Below, one piece after another: positions 1 through 12,197 of a stretch of DNA of 64,000 bases. The stretch is from Actinomadura sp. HBU206391. Lineage in GTDB: Bacteria; Actinomycetota; Actinomycetes; Streptosporangiales; Streptosporangiaceae. The position numbers were made by a program, and so were the translations under genes. A model generated the notes under the pieces. It was not told the origin of the DNA. It saw only the letters and a program-made list of their open reading frames with translations, and did no database searches. Numbering within the stretch: position 1 is the first letter of the stretch; each line of letters opens with the position of its first letter. Location of the stretch: NCBI RefSeq assembly GCF_014323665.1, contig NZ_JABVEB010000001.1:186001-250000 (forward strand), in the 5' to 3' direction.

Positions 1-80
1 GGGGATGTCAATCTTGCCCAGTTCGGCCGCCACACGCGACTTCAGCGCCCGTCAGTGCCACTTTTGGGTCGCTCACCAGA

Positions 81-2138
<2,058 letters not shown>

Positions 2139-2199
2139 TCGCGGCTCGGGCAGGCGCGATCGCACGACTTTTTCACGCTATTAAGAAGAGGTTCTCCAC

Positions 2200-4707
<2,508 letters not shown>

Positions 4708-4755
4708 TTCGCCCCGACCTCAGGAAGTCTTCGGCCCGTCAGCCGAGGAGGACGC

Positions 4756-6162
4756 GTGAGTGCCCAGCCCAACCAGGGTAAAGGCCGAGCAGGTCGTGGC
4801 ACGTCGAAGTCCGGTGCCGGGGGGGCGAGCGGTCGCAAGCCCAGGAAGACCACCGCGGCCAATTCGGCCCGGGACGAGGCGACCGTCAAGGTCCCGCCCC
4901 CCGAGCCCAAGGTCCCGGCGTCGGAACGCCCTGCGGCCGGCACTCCCGGCGACGACGCGTCCGCCAACGGAACGCACGCCCCGGGGGGTCCGGTGACCGA
5001 TGAACAGAAGCTCGAGTCCGGCGCGTCGAGCACCTCGCCCGACGCCGGTTCGTCCTCGAGCCCGTCCTCGGGTTCGACTTCGAACTCGTCCTCGGGTTCG
5101 ACCGCGGGCTCCTCGGGTTCCTCGGGGACGTCGAACTCCGGTGCGTCGGCGGCGGGCGCCGCATCGAGCTCGGAGGGCACGGCCGCGTCGCCGGGCATCA
5201 CCCAGTCTCGAAGCACCCCGTTCCGAAAGACCCCGGCGTCATCGAGCACTTCAACGTCCCCGAGCACTCCGGCGTCGTCCAGCCCCCCGTCGTCGTCCTC
5301 CGCCGACCCGGCGCCCAAGCCGACCGCACCGAGGCCGTCAGCGTCGCCGTCGATCGTTGAGAAGTCCTCCTCGGCCGCGAGCCCGTCCCAGGGCGACCGG
5401 CCGTACTCGGGAAGCGGGTCGCCGTCCAGGGGCGCCGTGCCCGCACCCGCGACACCCCCTGGCGCCAGAACCGGCACCGGTGGCGCCGGCGGTGCGGGGA
5501 GCGCCGGCGGCACCGGCCAGAGGCCAGGTGGCGGCAGCCCACTGTGGAACCCGGCACCGGACGCCGCCGATCCGTCGGCGGAGCGGGGAGCCTTCGGCAC
5601 CTCGTCGTCGATGTCGTACGACCCACGCGACGATGCGGGCGTCGGGACCGCTCCAGTCCCCCCACCCTCCGGAGCGAGCCCGAAGGTGCGCCTGGCCGGC
5701 CTGGCCAACAAGGCCAACAAGGCCGCGAAGGCGGCGGCCAAGGGAAGCAAGGGCTCCAAGCCCACCAAGCCCACCGGCGGCAAGGCGCCACGCAAGGCCC
5801 ACCTCCAGCTCTCCCGGCTGGAACCGTGGTCGGTGATGAAGTTCAGCTTCGTGATGTCGCTGGTCGGCTTCGTCGTCCTGCTGGTCGCGGTCGGCGTGCT
5901 CTACATGATCCTCTCGGTTCTGGGCGTCTTCGACGCGATCACCTCGACCGTCACCGAGCTGACCCGGGACCAGGGCGCCAAGGAGGGCGGTCTGAACGCG
6001 GCGAGCTGGTTCTCCTTCGCCCGTGTCTTCGGCTACGCGTCTCTGGTTGGGGCGCTGAACGTCTTCCTCATCACGGCTCTGTCCACGGTCGGCGCCATGA
6101 TCTACAACATGACCGCCGACCTCGTGGGCGGCATCGAGGTGACGTTGAAGGAGGCCGAGTAG
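4756..6162 (+). CDS. DUF3566 domain membrane protein with Ser/Pro-rich N-terminal region
   Basis: 468 aa. The first about 350 residues are low complexity (Ser, Pro, Ala, Gly, with Lys-rich patches such as NKANKAAKAAAKGSKGSKPTK) and probably disordered and cytoplasmic. The last about 120 residues match the DUF3566 pattern: LEPWSVMKFSF followed by one hydrophobic span near residues 360-385 and a second near 420-445, ending in DLVGGIEVTLKE. This family is commonly found directly after gyrA in Actinomycetota, exactly as here; its biochemical role is not established. GTG start at 4756 with GAGGAGG just upstream. The Ser-rich stretch contains short imperfect repeats of a Ser-Ser-Gly-Ser-Thr coding unit near 5060-5130. 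Confidence 0.85.
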   Translation: MSAQPNQGKGRAGRGTSKSGAGGASGRKPRKTTAANSARDEATVKVPPPEPKVPASERPAAGTPGDDASANGTHAPGGPVTDEQKLESGASSTSPDAGSSSSPSSGSTSNSSSGSTAGSSGSSGTSNSGASAAGAASSSEGTAASPGITQSRSTPFRKTPASSSTSTSPSTPASSSPPSSSSADPAPKPTAPRPSASPSIVEKSSSAASPSQGDRPYSGSGSPSRGAVPAPATPPGARTGTGGAGGAGSAGGTGQRPGGGSPLWNPAPDAADPSAERGAFGTSSSMSYDPRDDAGVGTAPVPPPSGASPKVRLAGLANKANKAAKAAAKGSKGSKPTKPTGGKAPRKAHLQLSRLEPWSVMKFSFVMSLVGFVVLLVAVGVLYMILSVLGVFDAITSTVTELTRDQGAKEGGLNAASWFSFARVFGYASLVGALNVFLITALSTVGAMIYNMTADLVGGIEVTLKEAE

Positions 6163-6263
6163 GCCGGGCGGGTATCCTGGCTGCGCAGCGGGTAATTCGA
6201 TTTCCGTTGCCCGACGCGATGGGGTAATCTCCCATCTCGTCGCCAGGTACGGCGGCGGCACCC

Positions 6264-6337
6264 GGGCCTATAGCTCAGTCGGTTAGAGCGCATCCCTGAT
6301 AAGGATGAGGCCGGAGGTTCAAGTCCTCCTAGGCCCA
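6264..6337 (+). tRNA. tRNA-Ile (GAU)
   Basis: Complete cloverleaf: acceptor GGGCCTA (6264-6270) pairs with TAGGCCC (6330-6336), with A as discriminator base. The D arm follows TAGCTCAG. The anticodon stem CATCC/GGATG encloses CTGATAA, giving anticodon GAT. The T arm GGAGG-TTCAAGT-CCTCC is intact. No CCA is encoded. A tRNA-Ile just downstream of gyrA is the common actinobacterial arrangement. Confidence 0.97.
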
Positions 6338-6343
6338 CACACC

Positions 6344-6380
6344 TCAAAGCCCCCACCGGATCACCGGTGGGGGCCTTTGA
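6344..6380 (+). terminator. strong intrinsic terminator after tRNA-Ile
   Basis: A 10-bp GC stem (CCCCCACCGG 6350-6359 with CCGGTGGGGG 6364-6373, loop ATCA) is extended outward by TCAAAG/CTTTGA (6344-6349 with 6375-6380) across a single bulged C. The A/T-rich outer arms could let it act in both directions. It begins 7 nt after the tRNA. Confidence 0.85.
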
Positions 6381-6440
6381 CATGGCTCTCCTGTTCGGGC
6401 GGCCATCAGAAGTTCACCCGGCACCGCCCGGCACTCCCCG

Positions 6441-6504
6441 CCGTGATCATGCAGTTATTCGCGGGGATGCGCTGGCCGTTCTGCGAACGACTGCATGATC
6501 ACGG
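6441..6504. repeat. long imperfect inverted repeat
   Basis: CCGTGATCATGCAGT (6441-6455) is exactly inverted at 6490-6504, and the pairing continues inward (TATTCGCG against TGCGAACG) with a few mismatches around an approximately 18-nt centre. It lies in the 304-nt gap between the tRNA terminator and the next coding region (6338-6641), which otherwise shows nothing. It could be a dispersed REP/MITE-like element or a stable hairpin. Confidence 0.75.
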
Positions 6505-6641
6505 CTGAGGGCCACCGTCCTCAACGGGTTCGCAGATGAGTCGTGTGACGCAGTGGCTGACCTCGGTCTGCTGTAGGCAGAGACGTAAGGCGGCATGCCC
6601 GGGCGATGACCAGTGCGAAGCATTGGGTGAAGGGGGCGAAG

Positions 6642-8072
6642 ATGTACTCCGAATCGGTCGGCCGGACGTCACCGGGGGTGCCTTTCTGGCCGTCCCTCAC
6701 CGCGATGGAACAGCGGGCGCTCATCGCCTCTGCCGAACGCGCCACCCTGCACGCCGGTACGGTCCTCTGCTCTGAGGCGGAGCCCGCGACGCAGGTCATC
6801 GTGATCCTTTCGGGTTGGACGAAGGTCTCCCTGACGAGGGACTCCAGAGAACGGATCATCGCTCTGCGCGGCCCCGGAGATCTGGTCGGCGAGCGAGCGG
6901 CGCTGCTGATCCGTTCGCGATCGGCCACCGTCGTGGCGCTCGACACCGTCGACGCACTTCTGGTGCCCGCCGAAACCTTCGCGGGCTTTCTCGATGAGCA
7001 CGATCGAGTGCTCGCCCTGCTCGAACGGCAGATCTACGGACGCCTCACCGAGAGCCCCAGAGGGTCACCGGCCGGAAGCGACACCTCGGTCGAGGAGTTG
7101 ATCGCCAGGCATGTCGCGGACATCGCCCTGCCGCGCACGGAGCCGGGCGGGCGGTTCACGCTACCTATCAGCCGGCAGGAACTGGCGGACTGGGTGGACG
7201 CGCCGGGGAGCGAGGTCGAGCGCATCCTGTCGTCCTGGGAGCGGAACGGCATCGCATCCAGCCTGCCTTACAGCCTCACCATTCTCGACGCCGCCGCGCT
7301 CGGCAGAATCGGCGGCGGATCGCCACAGATGGAGGGCGTGGGCGCCTCCCATGCCGCGTGGGCCGGCCAGAACTGTTCGATCCTCTACACGGACGTCGCG
7401 GCCTTCAGCGACCACATTCGCACCGACGAGGACCGCCGTACCGTCCGGCGCGCGATGTACGAGACCGTGCGGGGCGCCTTCGAGGACTCGGAGCTGCCTT
7501 GGGCACGGATCTACCGGGAGGACCGCGGCGACGGCACGCTCATGGTCGTCCCGCCTTCGATACCGACCTCGTCTCTGGCGGATCCGCTGCTGTCGCACAT
7601 CGGCGTCCGGCTTGACGCGTACAACCGTGAGGCCGACGACCGTGTCCGCATCCAGCTCAGGGTCGCGCTCGATGTCGGCCCCGTGATGCCGGACCCCGAG
7701 GGGGTCTCCGGAGAGGTGATCATTCAGGCCGCCCGGATGTTGGACGCGCGAGACTTCAAAGCCGAGTTGGCGGACACCGGCGCGGACCTCGGCTTCATCG
7801 TGTCGCAGTTCGTGTACGACAGCGTCGTCAAGCACGGTCGGGAGGTGGGTCGGTCCAGTGCCTACCGGCAGGTCGAGGTTCGGGTGAAGGAGACCGAGAC
7901 GACGGCGTGGATGTACCTCGCCCACGGCGCCCGCCCGCTACGGGGTCGTTCACCGGTTTCGCAGGCGATCGCGCCGACCTCACCCGGCCCGAGCACGGGT
8001 GCGCAACTCAGCGGTACCGTCGATGTCCGGGGAGATCTGGTCATGGGGAACAAGAACCAGTATCGGCACTGA
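6642..8072 (+). CDS. cNMP-binding/HTH protein with nucleotide-cyclase-like C-terminal domain
   Basis: 476 aa from the ATG at 6642, preferred over ATG 6606 because AGGGGG lies 5 nt before it. Domains: CRP-type cyclic-nucleotide-binding barrel (about 18-133, GTVLCSEAEPATQVIVILSG and GPGDLVGERAAL), a winged-helix stretch (about 150-200, PISRQELADWVDAPGSEVERIL), then a region resembling class III nucleotide cyclases (about 243-428). In the last, ILYTDVAAFSD aligns with the first metal motif and DRGDGTLMV with the GDG loop. The second catalytic Asp and transition-state residues are not obvious, so activity is uncertain. The C-terminus ends in an isolated tail containing GDLVMGNK (464-471), similar to the N-terminus of the STAND ATPase at 9218-12001. 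The 3' end overlaps the convergent kinase gene by 32 bp. Role inferred: a sensor or adaptor in a signalling module. Confidence 0.7.
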   Translation: MYSESVGRTSPGVPFWPSLTAMEQRALIASAERATLHAGTVLCSEAEPATQVIVILSGWTKVSLTRDSRERIIALRGPGDLVGERAALLIRSRSATVVALDTVDALLVPAETFAGFLDEHDRVLALLERQIYGRLTESPRGSPAGSDTSVEELIARHVADIALPRTEPGGRFTLPISRQELADWVDAPGSEVERILSSWERNGIASSLPYSLTILDAAALGRIGGGSPQMEGVGASHAAWAGQNCSILYTDVAAFSDHIRTDEDRRTVRRAMYETVRGAFEDSELPWARIYREDRGDGTLMVVPPSIPTSSLADPLLSHIGVRLDAYNREADDRVRIQLRVALDVGPVMPDPEGVSGEVIIQAARMLDARDFKAELADTGADLGFIVSQFVYDSVVKHGREVGRSSAYRQVEVRVKETETTAWMYLAHGARPLRGRSPVSQAIAPTSPGPSTGAQLSGTVDVRGDLVMGNKNQYRH

Positions 8073-9027
8073 CTAACTCGCGAGGGCGTGACACCCGATG
8101 CGTGCCGGTCCGCGGCCAACGCGCCTCGACCTCGCGCAGCAGCCCGCGCCACTTGCCCGGTGACCTGCCCACCGCGAGATTCCGCGTGGTGATGAAGCGG
8201 AACATCCAGGGCACGGCCTCGGCGCCGGCCTTGACGTCGAATCTGTCCAGATAGACGTCCATGAACAGCTGGGCGGCGGACAGATGGTCGCTCCCGGCTT
8301 GGTGGCACCCGAGGTGGAGGGCGCCGAGCGCCGCGTCGTACAGGTAACGGTCCTCATGGGCCAGGTCCCAGTCGATGATCCCCGTGACGGCGCCACCCCG
8401 CACGAGGATGTTCCCGGGGCGAAAGTCCTGGTGGGTGATCCCGGTGAGCCCCAGCTCGACCTCGGCGGCCTGCCGGCCCAGCGTCTCCAGATTCCGGCGG
8501 ACCGTGGCCACATCTCTGCGCGGACGCCCTCGAAGGATCATGTCGGCGGCGAAGGCGTTCTGCTCGGCGAGCACGGTACAGATCGGCCAATGGTACGGAG
8601 CGAGGCCGTCCTGAACCTCGCCGAGAGGATTCGGAGACGATTCGGCGATCTCATGGATCCGCGCCAGGTGGTGCGCGGCGGCCCTGATCAGGAGTGGCTT
8701 CCGCCAATCGGGTGCGGGGTCGTGCTCGATGTACGGCCTGACGAACCAGTGGTGCGAGCCGATGTCCACCCATGGGCCCGATGAGGGGGTGACGGGCGGT
8801 TCCGCGCGCCTGACCGTCTCGCTGCGCAGGCTCAGCAGCTCGGTGATGTCGAACTGGAAGTGAAAGGGAATCCGCCGGGGATCCTTGCGAACCTTCGACA
8901 GTACGTACTTTTTGCCGCTGAAGCGGTAGATGAAATGGAGGCTGTAGGATCTCTTGATATGCAGGAATTCAGGCGCCGCATGGTGATAGTGCGTCGCGAG
9001 AACGTCACGCCAGGAGAGGTCGGTCAA
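8041..9027 (-). CDS. aminoglycoside phosphotransferase-like (APH/choline kinase fold) protein
   Basis: 328 aa with a protein-kinase-like APH fold. The catalytic loop GITHQDFRPGNILV supplies the HxD...N residues, and GIIDWDLAHED is the metal-binding DFG-equivalent. Substrate unknown: members phosphorylate antibiotics, choline, homoserine and other small molecules, and this sequence lacks signatures that would identify a drug-resistance enzyme. The apparent start is a TTG at 9027; no strong ribosome site is seen, so the N-terminus is uncertain. It converges on, and overlaps by 32 bp, the cyclase-like gene, and sits between that gene and the STAND ATPase on the same strand as the latter. The 9028-9217 gap holds only a weak inverted repeat (GACCAC 9171-9176, GTGGTC 9187-9192). 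Confidence 0.75.
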   Translation of the reverse strand: MTDLSWRDVLATHYHHAAPEFLHIKRSYSLHFIYRFSGKKYVLSKVRKDPRRIPFHFQFDITELLSLRSETVRRAEPPVTPSSGPWVDIGSHHWFVRPYIEHDPAPDWRKPLLIRAAAHHLARIHEIAESSPNPLGEVQDGLAPYHWPICTVLAEQNAFAADMILRGRPRRDVATVRRNLETLGRQAAEVELGLTGITHQDFRPGNILVRGGAVTGIIDWDLAHEDRYLYDAALGALHLGCHQAGSDHLSAAQLFMDVYLDRFDVKAGAEAVPWMFRFITTRNLAVGRSPGKWRGLLREVEARWPRTGTHRVSRPRELVSADTGSCSP

Positions 9028-9217
9028 GGTCCATCCGTGGTGGCGGGTACCCGTCCCTCGACTGGCGGCTCTGTTGGCGGACGTTGTCGAGCCGCCGGAT
9101 TTCGAGCAGCGTCGAAGAGCTGTTGATGCACGGGTGACTTTGTGTCATTAGCGGCTGGTGGGGTCAATGAGACCACAGTGAAGACCGTGGTCGGGGTCGG
9201 ATTCCAGCAAAGATCCC

Positions 9218-12001
9218 TTAATCTTCATCCAGGCCAGAGGCCGGCTCGAGGCGATGGGCCTCGGCGAACGCCTCGGCCGCGTCCTGTTCGCTGCCGAGTT
9301 CCATGAGGATCACTCCGTACAGCCGCAGCGTCCGGCTCCGGCGGCCGGTGACGTCGAGTTCCTTCTCCAGGTCCATGGCGTCCCGGATGTGCTTCACCGC
9401 TTGGTCGTGGTCGCCCATCGCATGGGCGATCTCGGCGAGAACCCGCAGGGTCACCATCCTGCCGTAACCGTCCTCGACCTCGGCCCCGATGCTGCACGCC
9501 AGCATCCCGGTGCGGTGGGCCTTCGGCAAGAGCCCGATCCGTTGATAGACCTTGCACAGCAGGTCGAGGGAGTTCGCCTCGCCTCGCCGGTCCCCGATCT
9601 GCCGGCGGAGCCGGAAGGACCGCGCGGCGATCTTTCGAGCGGCACCCACCTGGTGGCGGGAGCGGGCGATCAGGGCCAGAGCGTTCAGCGCGGTCGCCTC
9701 GCCGAAACGGTCACCGATCGAACGGCTGATCTCCAGCGATCGTTGTGCGTCCTCGTGCGCCCGTTCGTAGGCCCCTTTGCGACGGTAGCTGCGACTGAGG
9801 CTGTTCAGCGCCTCGGCCTCTCCGTGGCGGTCGCCCAGCTCCTGGAGGATGTCGAGAGCCTCCAGACCAGCACGTACGGCCTCGTCCATGTCGCCGAGGC
9901 GCCGCAGGATGGTGGACAGATAGACGAGGACCTGGCCTTCGCCCTGCCGGTCGGCGATGGCCTGGCGGAGGCGCAGGGCGTTCTCGACGTAGTTCCGGGC
10001 CTGCAGATGCCGGCCCAGCCACATGTGCAGATAGCCCATGAAAGCGAGGGTCTCCCCTTCGCCGTGCCGATCCCCGATCTCCCGGCGGATGGCCAGTGCC
10101 TGGTCGGCGGACTCCAGGGCCAAGGACGCACGCCCCCAGCCGTTGTAGATGCGGGCGATGCTGTAGAGCGTCTCCGCCTCGCCCCGGACGTCCCCGATGT
10201 CGCGGCGGATGACAAGCGCCTCGGCGGCCCGGTCGAACGCCCGTTGGTAGTCACTCAGTCCTTGATGGCCGCGGGCGGTCGTGTCGAGCGTCGTCGCCTC
10301 ACCGTGCCGATCCCCGATCTCACGGCGGATGGTCAGTGCCATGCCGCTGACCGCGAGGGCATTCCGATACTCGCTGAGGACCAGGTGGATTCGGGCGATG
10401 TTGTCGAGCGCGACCCCCTCTCCGTAGCGATCGCGAATCTGCCGGCTGAGGCGGTGGGCCCGCTCGGCCTCGGCGAAGGCCTCCCGCGCCTGGCCCAGCT
10501 CGCGGTAGGCCACCGCCAGGTGATGGCGCATGAAGAACTGAGATGGGAGGTGGTTCTGTCGTTCGGCGGCGTCCAGGCCCAGCCGGTGGACGGCGATGTT
10601 CTCGTGGCTGTACCGGCGCAATTCGAAGAAGTCGTACACCGCGTCCGCGAGCTCCCAGGTGAGCTGTTCCCACCCGAGCCTCGAGGTCTGACGGACGACC
10701 TCGATCAGGTTGCGGTACTCCGCGGTGAACCATTCCAGGTGACGCGCCCGTTCGGTGGGGTCCACGTCCACGGGCGGGGCCGCCAGCTCATGGCCGATGG
10801 TGCGCCGATACCGGTCGAGAAAGCGCCCGGCCTGCTGCGCTCTGGTGAGGTACCACGTGGCCAGGCGCTGCAGGGCCGACTCGCGCACGAGACTGTCGTC
10901 CTCCTCCTCTGCGCGCCCACGTGCGTACTCCCTGAGCAGGTCGTGCAGCTGGTACCGGTCGGAGGCGATGGCCTGAACCAGGTTCGCGGCCTCGAGCCGG
11001 CCGAGTGTTCGCTGCGCTGCCTCCGGGGTCACGGCGAGCAGCGCGCTCGTGGACTGCCGGGTGAAGCTGGGGCCCTCGACCAGCCCCAAGAGCCGGAACG
11101 TCGACTGCAGCTCCGGCTCCAGTCCGCGGTACGACAGGTCGAAGGCGGCTCCGACGGCCTTGTCGAGGCCCCGTCCCACTGCGAGGTTCGACAGCCGGTC
11201 GCCCTTGCTCAGGACCTCGACCGCCTCCGCGACCGACTGCTGCGGACGTGTCGCCAGGTTGGCCGCGGCCACGCTCAGCGCGAGCGGCAGCCGGGCGCAC
11301 ATCCGCACGAGCTGCGTCGCGGCCTCGGGTTCGGCGTCCGTGCGTTCCTGCCCGGCCACCGTGCGAACGAGTTCGAGCGCCTCTCCGGCGGGGAGCAGGT
11401 CCAGTGGCACCGTGCGAGCGTGATCGCGGGCGACCAGCCCGGCGAGGTCGTCGCGCGCGGTCACCACGACCACACACGACGAGCTCCCCGGCAGCAGGGG
11501 ATGCACCTGCTCGGCCCCCACGGCGTCATCGAGCAGGATGAGGATCCGCTTCTTGGCCAGCTGCGACCGGTAGAGGCTGGCGAGCTCGTCCTCATCCACG
11601 GGAATCCGCCGGGCCGGGACGTTGAGCGCGCGGAGAGCCTGACCCAACGCCTCGCGCGGAGAGAGAGCGACCCGGTCGGAGTAGCCGCGCAGGTCGATGA
11701 AGATGTGGCCGTCCGGGAAGTGGTCGGCCATCAGATGAGCCCAGTGCACGGCCAGGGCGGTCTTGCCGATCCCCGGCATCCCGGTGATCGCGATGATCAG
11801 CGGGGACAGCGCTCGCTGGTTCTCCTCGACCAGCCTGTCCAGCTTGGCCAGGGTCTCGCCCCGTCCGGAGAATCCGTGAATGTCCAGTGGAAGCTGCCGG
11901 GGAGGCTCGGGCGCGCTGTACGGTCCGCTGTTGAGGTGGACGATTTTGTCGCGGGCGACTGCATCGCCGCCGAATCTCGCTTCGCCTGGAAAGGTCGCCA
12001 C
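9218..12001 (-). CDS. NB-ARC/TPR STAND ATPase (NLR-like)
   Basis: 927 aa. NB-ARC NTPase: Walker A GMPGIGKT (74-81), Walker B RILILLDDA (152-160), a TARDDL sensor and the RLPLAL motif. A winged-helix region follows (LVQAIASDRYQLHDLLREYAR). From about residue 480 there are roughly ten TPR-like units with a strict 40-residue period, recognisable by repeated IGDRHGEAEAL-type motifs; the DNA shows the matching 120-bp periodicity. STAND proteins oligomerise on ligand sensing by the repeats. No effector domain is present at either end, only a 35-residue N-terminal head with GGDAVARDKIVH, so signalling to a separate protein is likely. GTG start at 12001 with GAGGGG upstream. Could be a SARP-like regulator relative or a defence NLR. 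Confidence 0.85.
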   Translation of the reverse strand: MATFPGEARFGGDAVARDKIVHLNSGPYSAPEPPRQLPLDIHGFSGRGETLAKLDRLVEENQRALSPLIIAITGMPGIGKTALAVHWAHLMADHFPDGHIFIDLRGYSDRVALSPREALGQALRALNVPARRIPVDEDELASLYRSQLAKKRILILLDDAVGAEQVHPLLPGSSSCVVVVTARDDLAGLVARDHARTVPLDLLPAGEALELVRTVAGQERTDAEPEAATQLVRMCARLPLALSVAAANLATRPQQSVAEAVEVLSKGDRLSNLAVGRGLDKAVGAAFDLSYRGLEPELQSTFRLLGLVEGPSFTRQSTSALLAVTPEAAQRTLGRLEAANLVQAIASDRYQLHDLLREYARGRAEEEDDSLVRESALQRLATWYLTRAQQAGRFLDRYRRTIGHELAAPPVDVDPTERARHLEWFTAEYRNLIEVVRQTSRLGWEQLTWELADAVYDFFELRRYSHENIAVHRLGLDAAERQNHLPSQFFMRHHLAVAYRELGQAREAFAEAERAHRLSRQIRDRYGEGVALDNIARIHLVLSEYRNALAVSGMALTIRREIGDRHGEATTLDTTARGHQGLSDYQRAFDRAAEALVIRRDIGDVRGEAETLYSIARIYNGWGRASLALESADQALAIRREIGDRHGEGETLAFMGYLHMWLGRHLQARNYVENALRLRQAIADRQGEGQVLVYLSTILRRLGDMDEAVRAGLEALDILQELGDRHGEAEALNSLSRSYRRKGAYERAHEDAQRSLEISRSIGDRFGEATALNALALIARSRHQVGAARKIAARSFRLRRQIGDRRGEANSLDLLCKVYQRIGLLPKAHRTGMLACSIGAEVEDGYGRMVTLRVLAEIAHAMGDHDQAVKHIRDAMDLEKELDVTGRRSRTLRLYGVILMELGSEQDAAEAFAEAHRLEPASGLDED

Positions 12002-12197
12002 TTCAACCCCTCGCCGCCATGGTCGGCGTTTTGCTTACGACGGTAGTACGCAGCGCGACCGGCGAATGTGTACGCCGCCACAGAACTCCCCCGGCCCCGC
12101 CCTGGGCTTCGCTTACCCCACACCGTCCGCCCATGCCGAACGGGCTGATACTTGCCTGGACGACTCTGTGTTCTGGACGACATGACAGGCGGATCGG

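Noticed and set aside
8041-9027. Kinase-like gene as an aminoglycoside resistance gene
   Set aside because: Only the general APH fold is visible; no subfamily signature for drug modification.
9254-12046. 930-codon plus-strand frame opposite the STAND ATPase
   Set aside because: The minus-strand frame has Walker motifs and TPRs; the plus-strand frame is repetitive only because it mirrors the TPR DNA.
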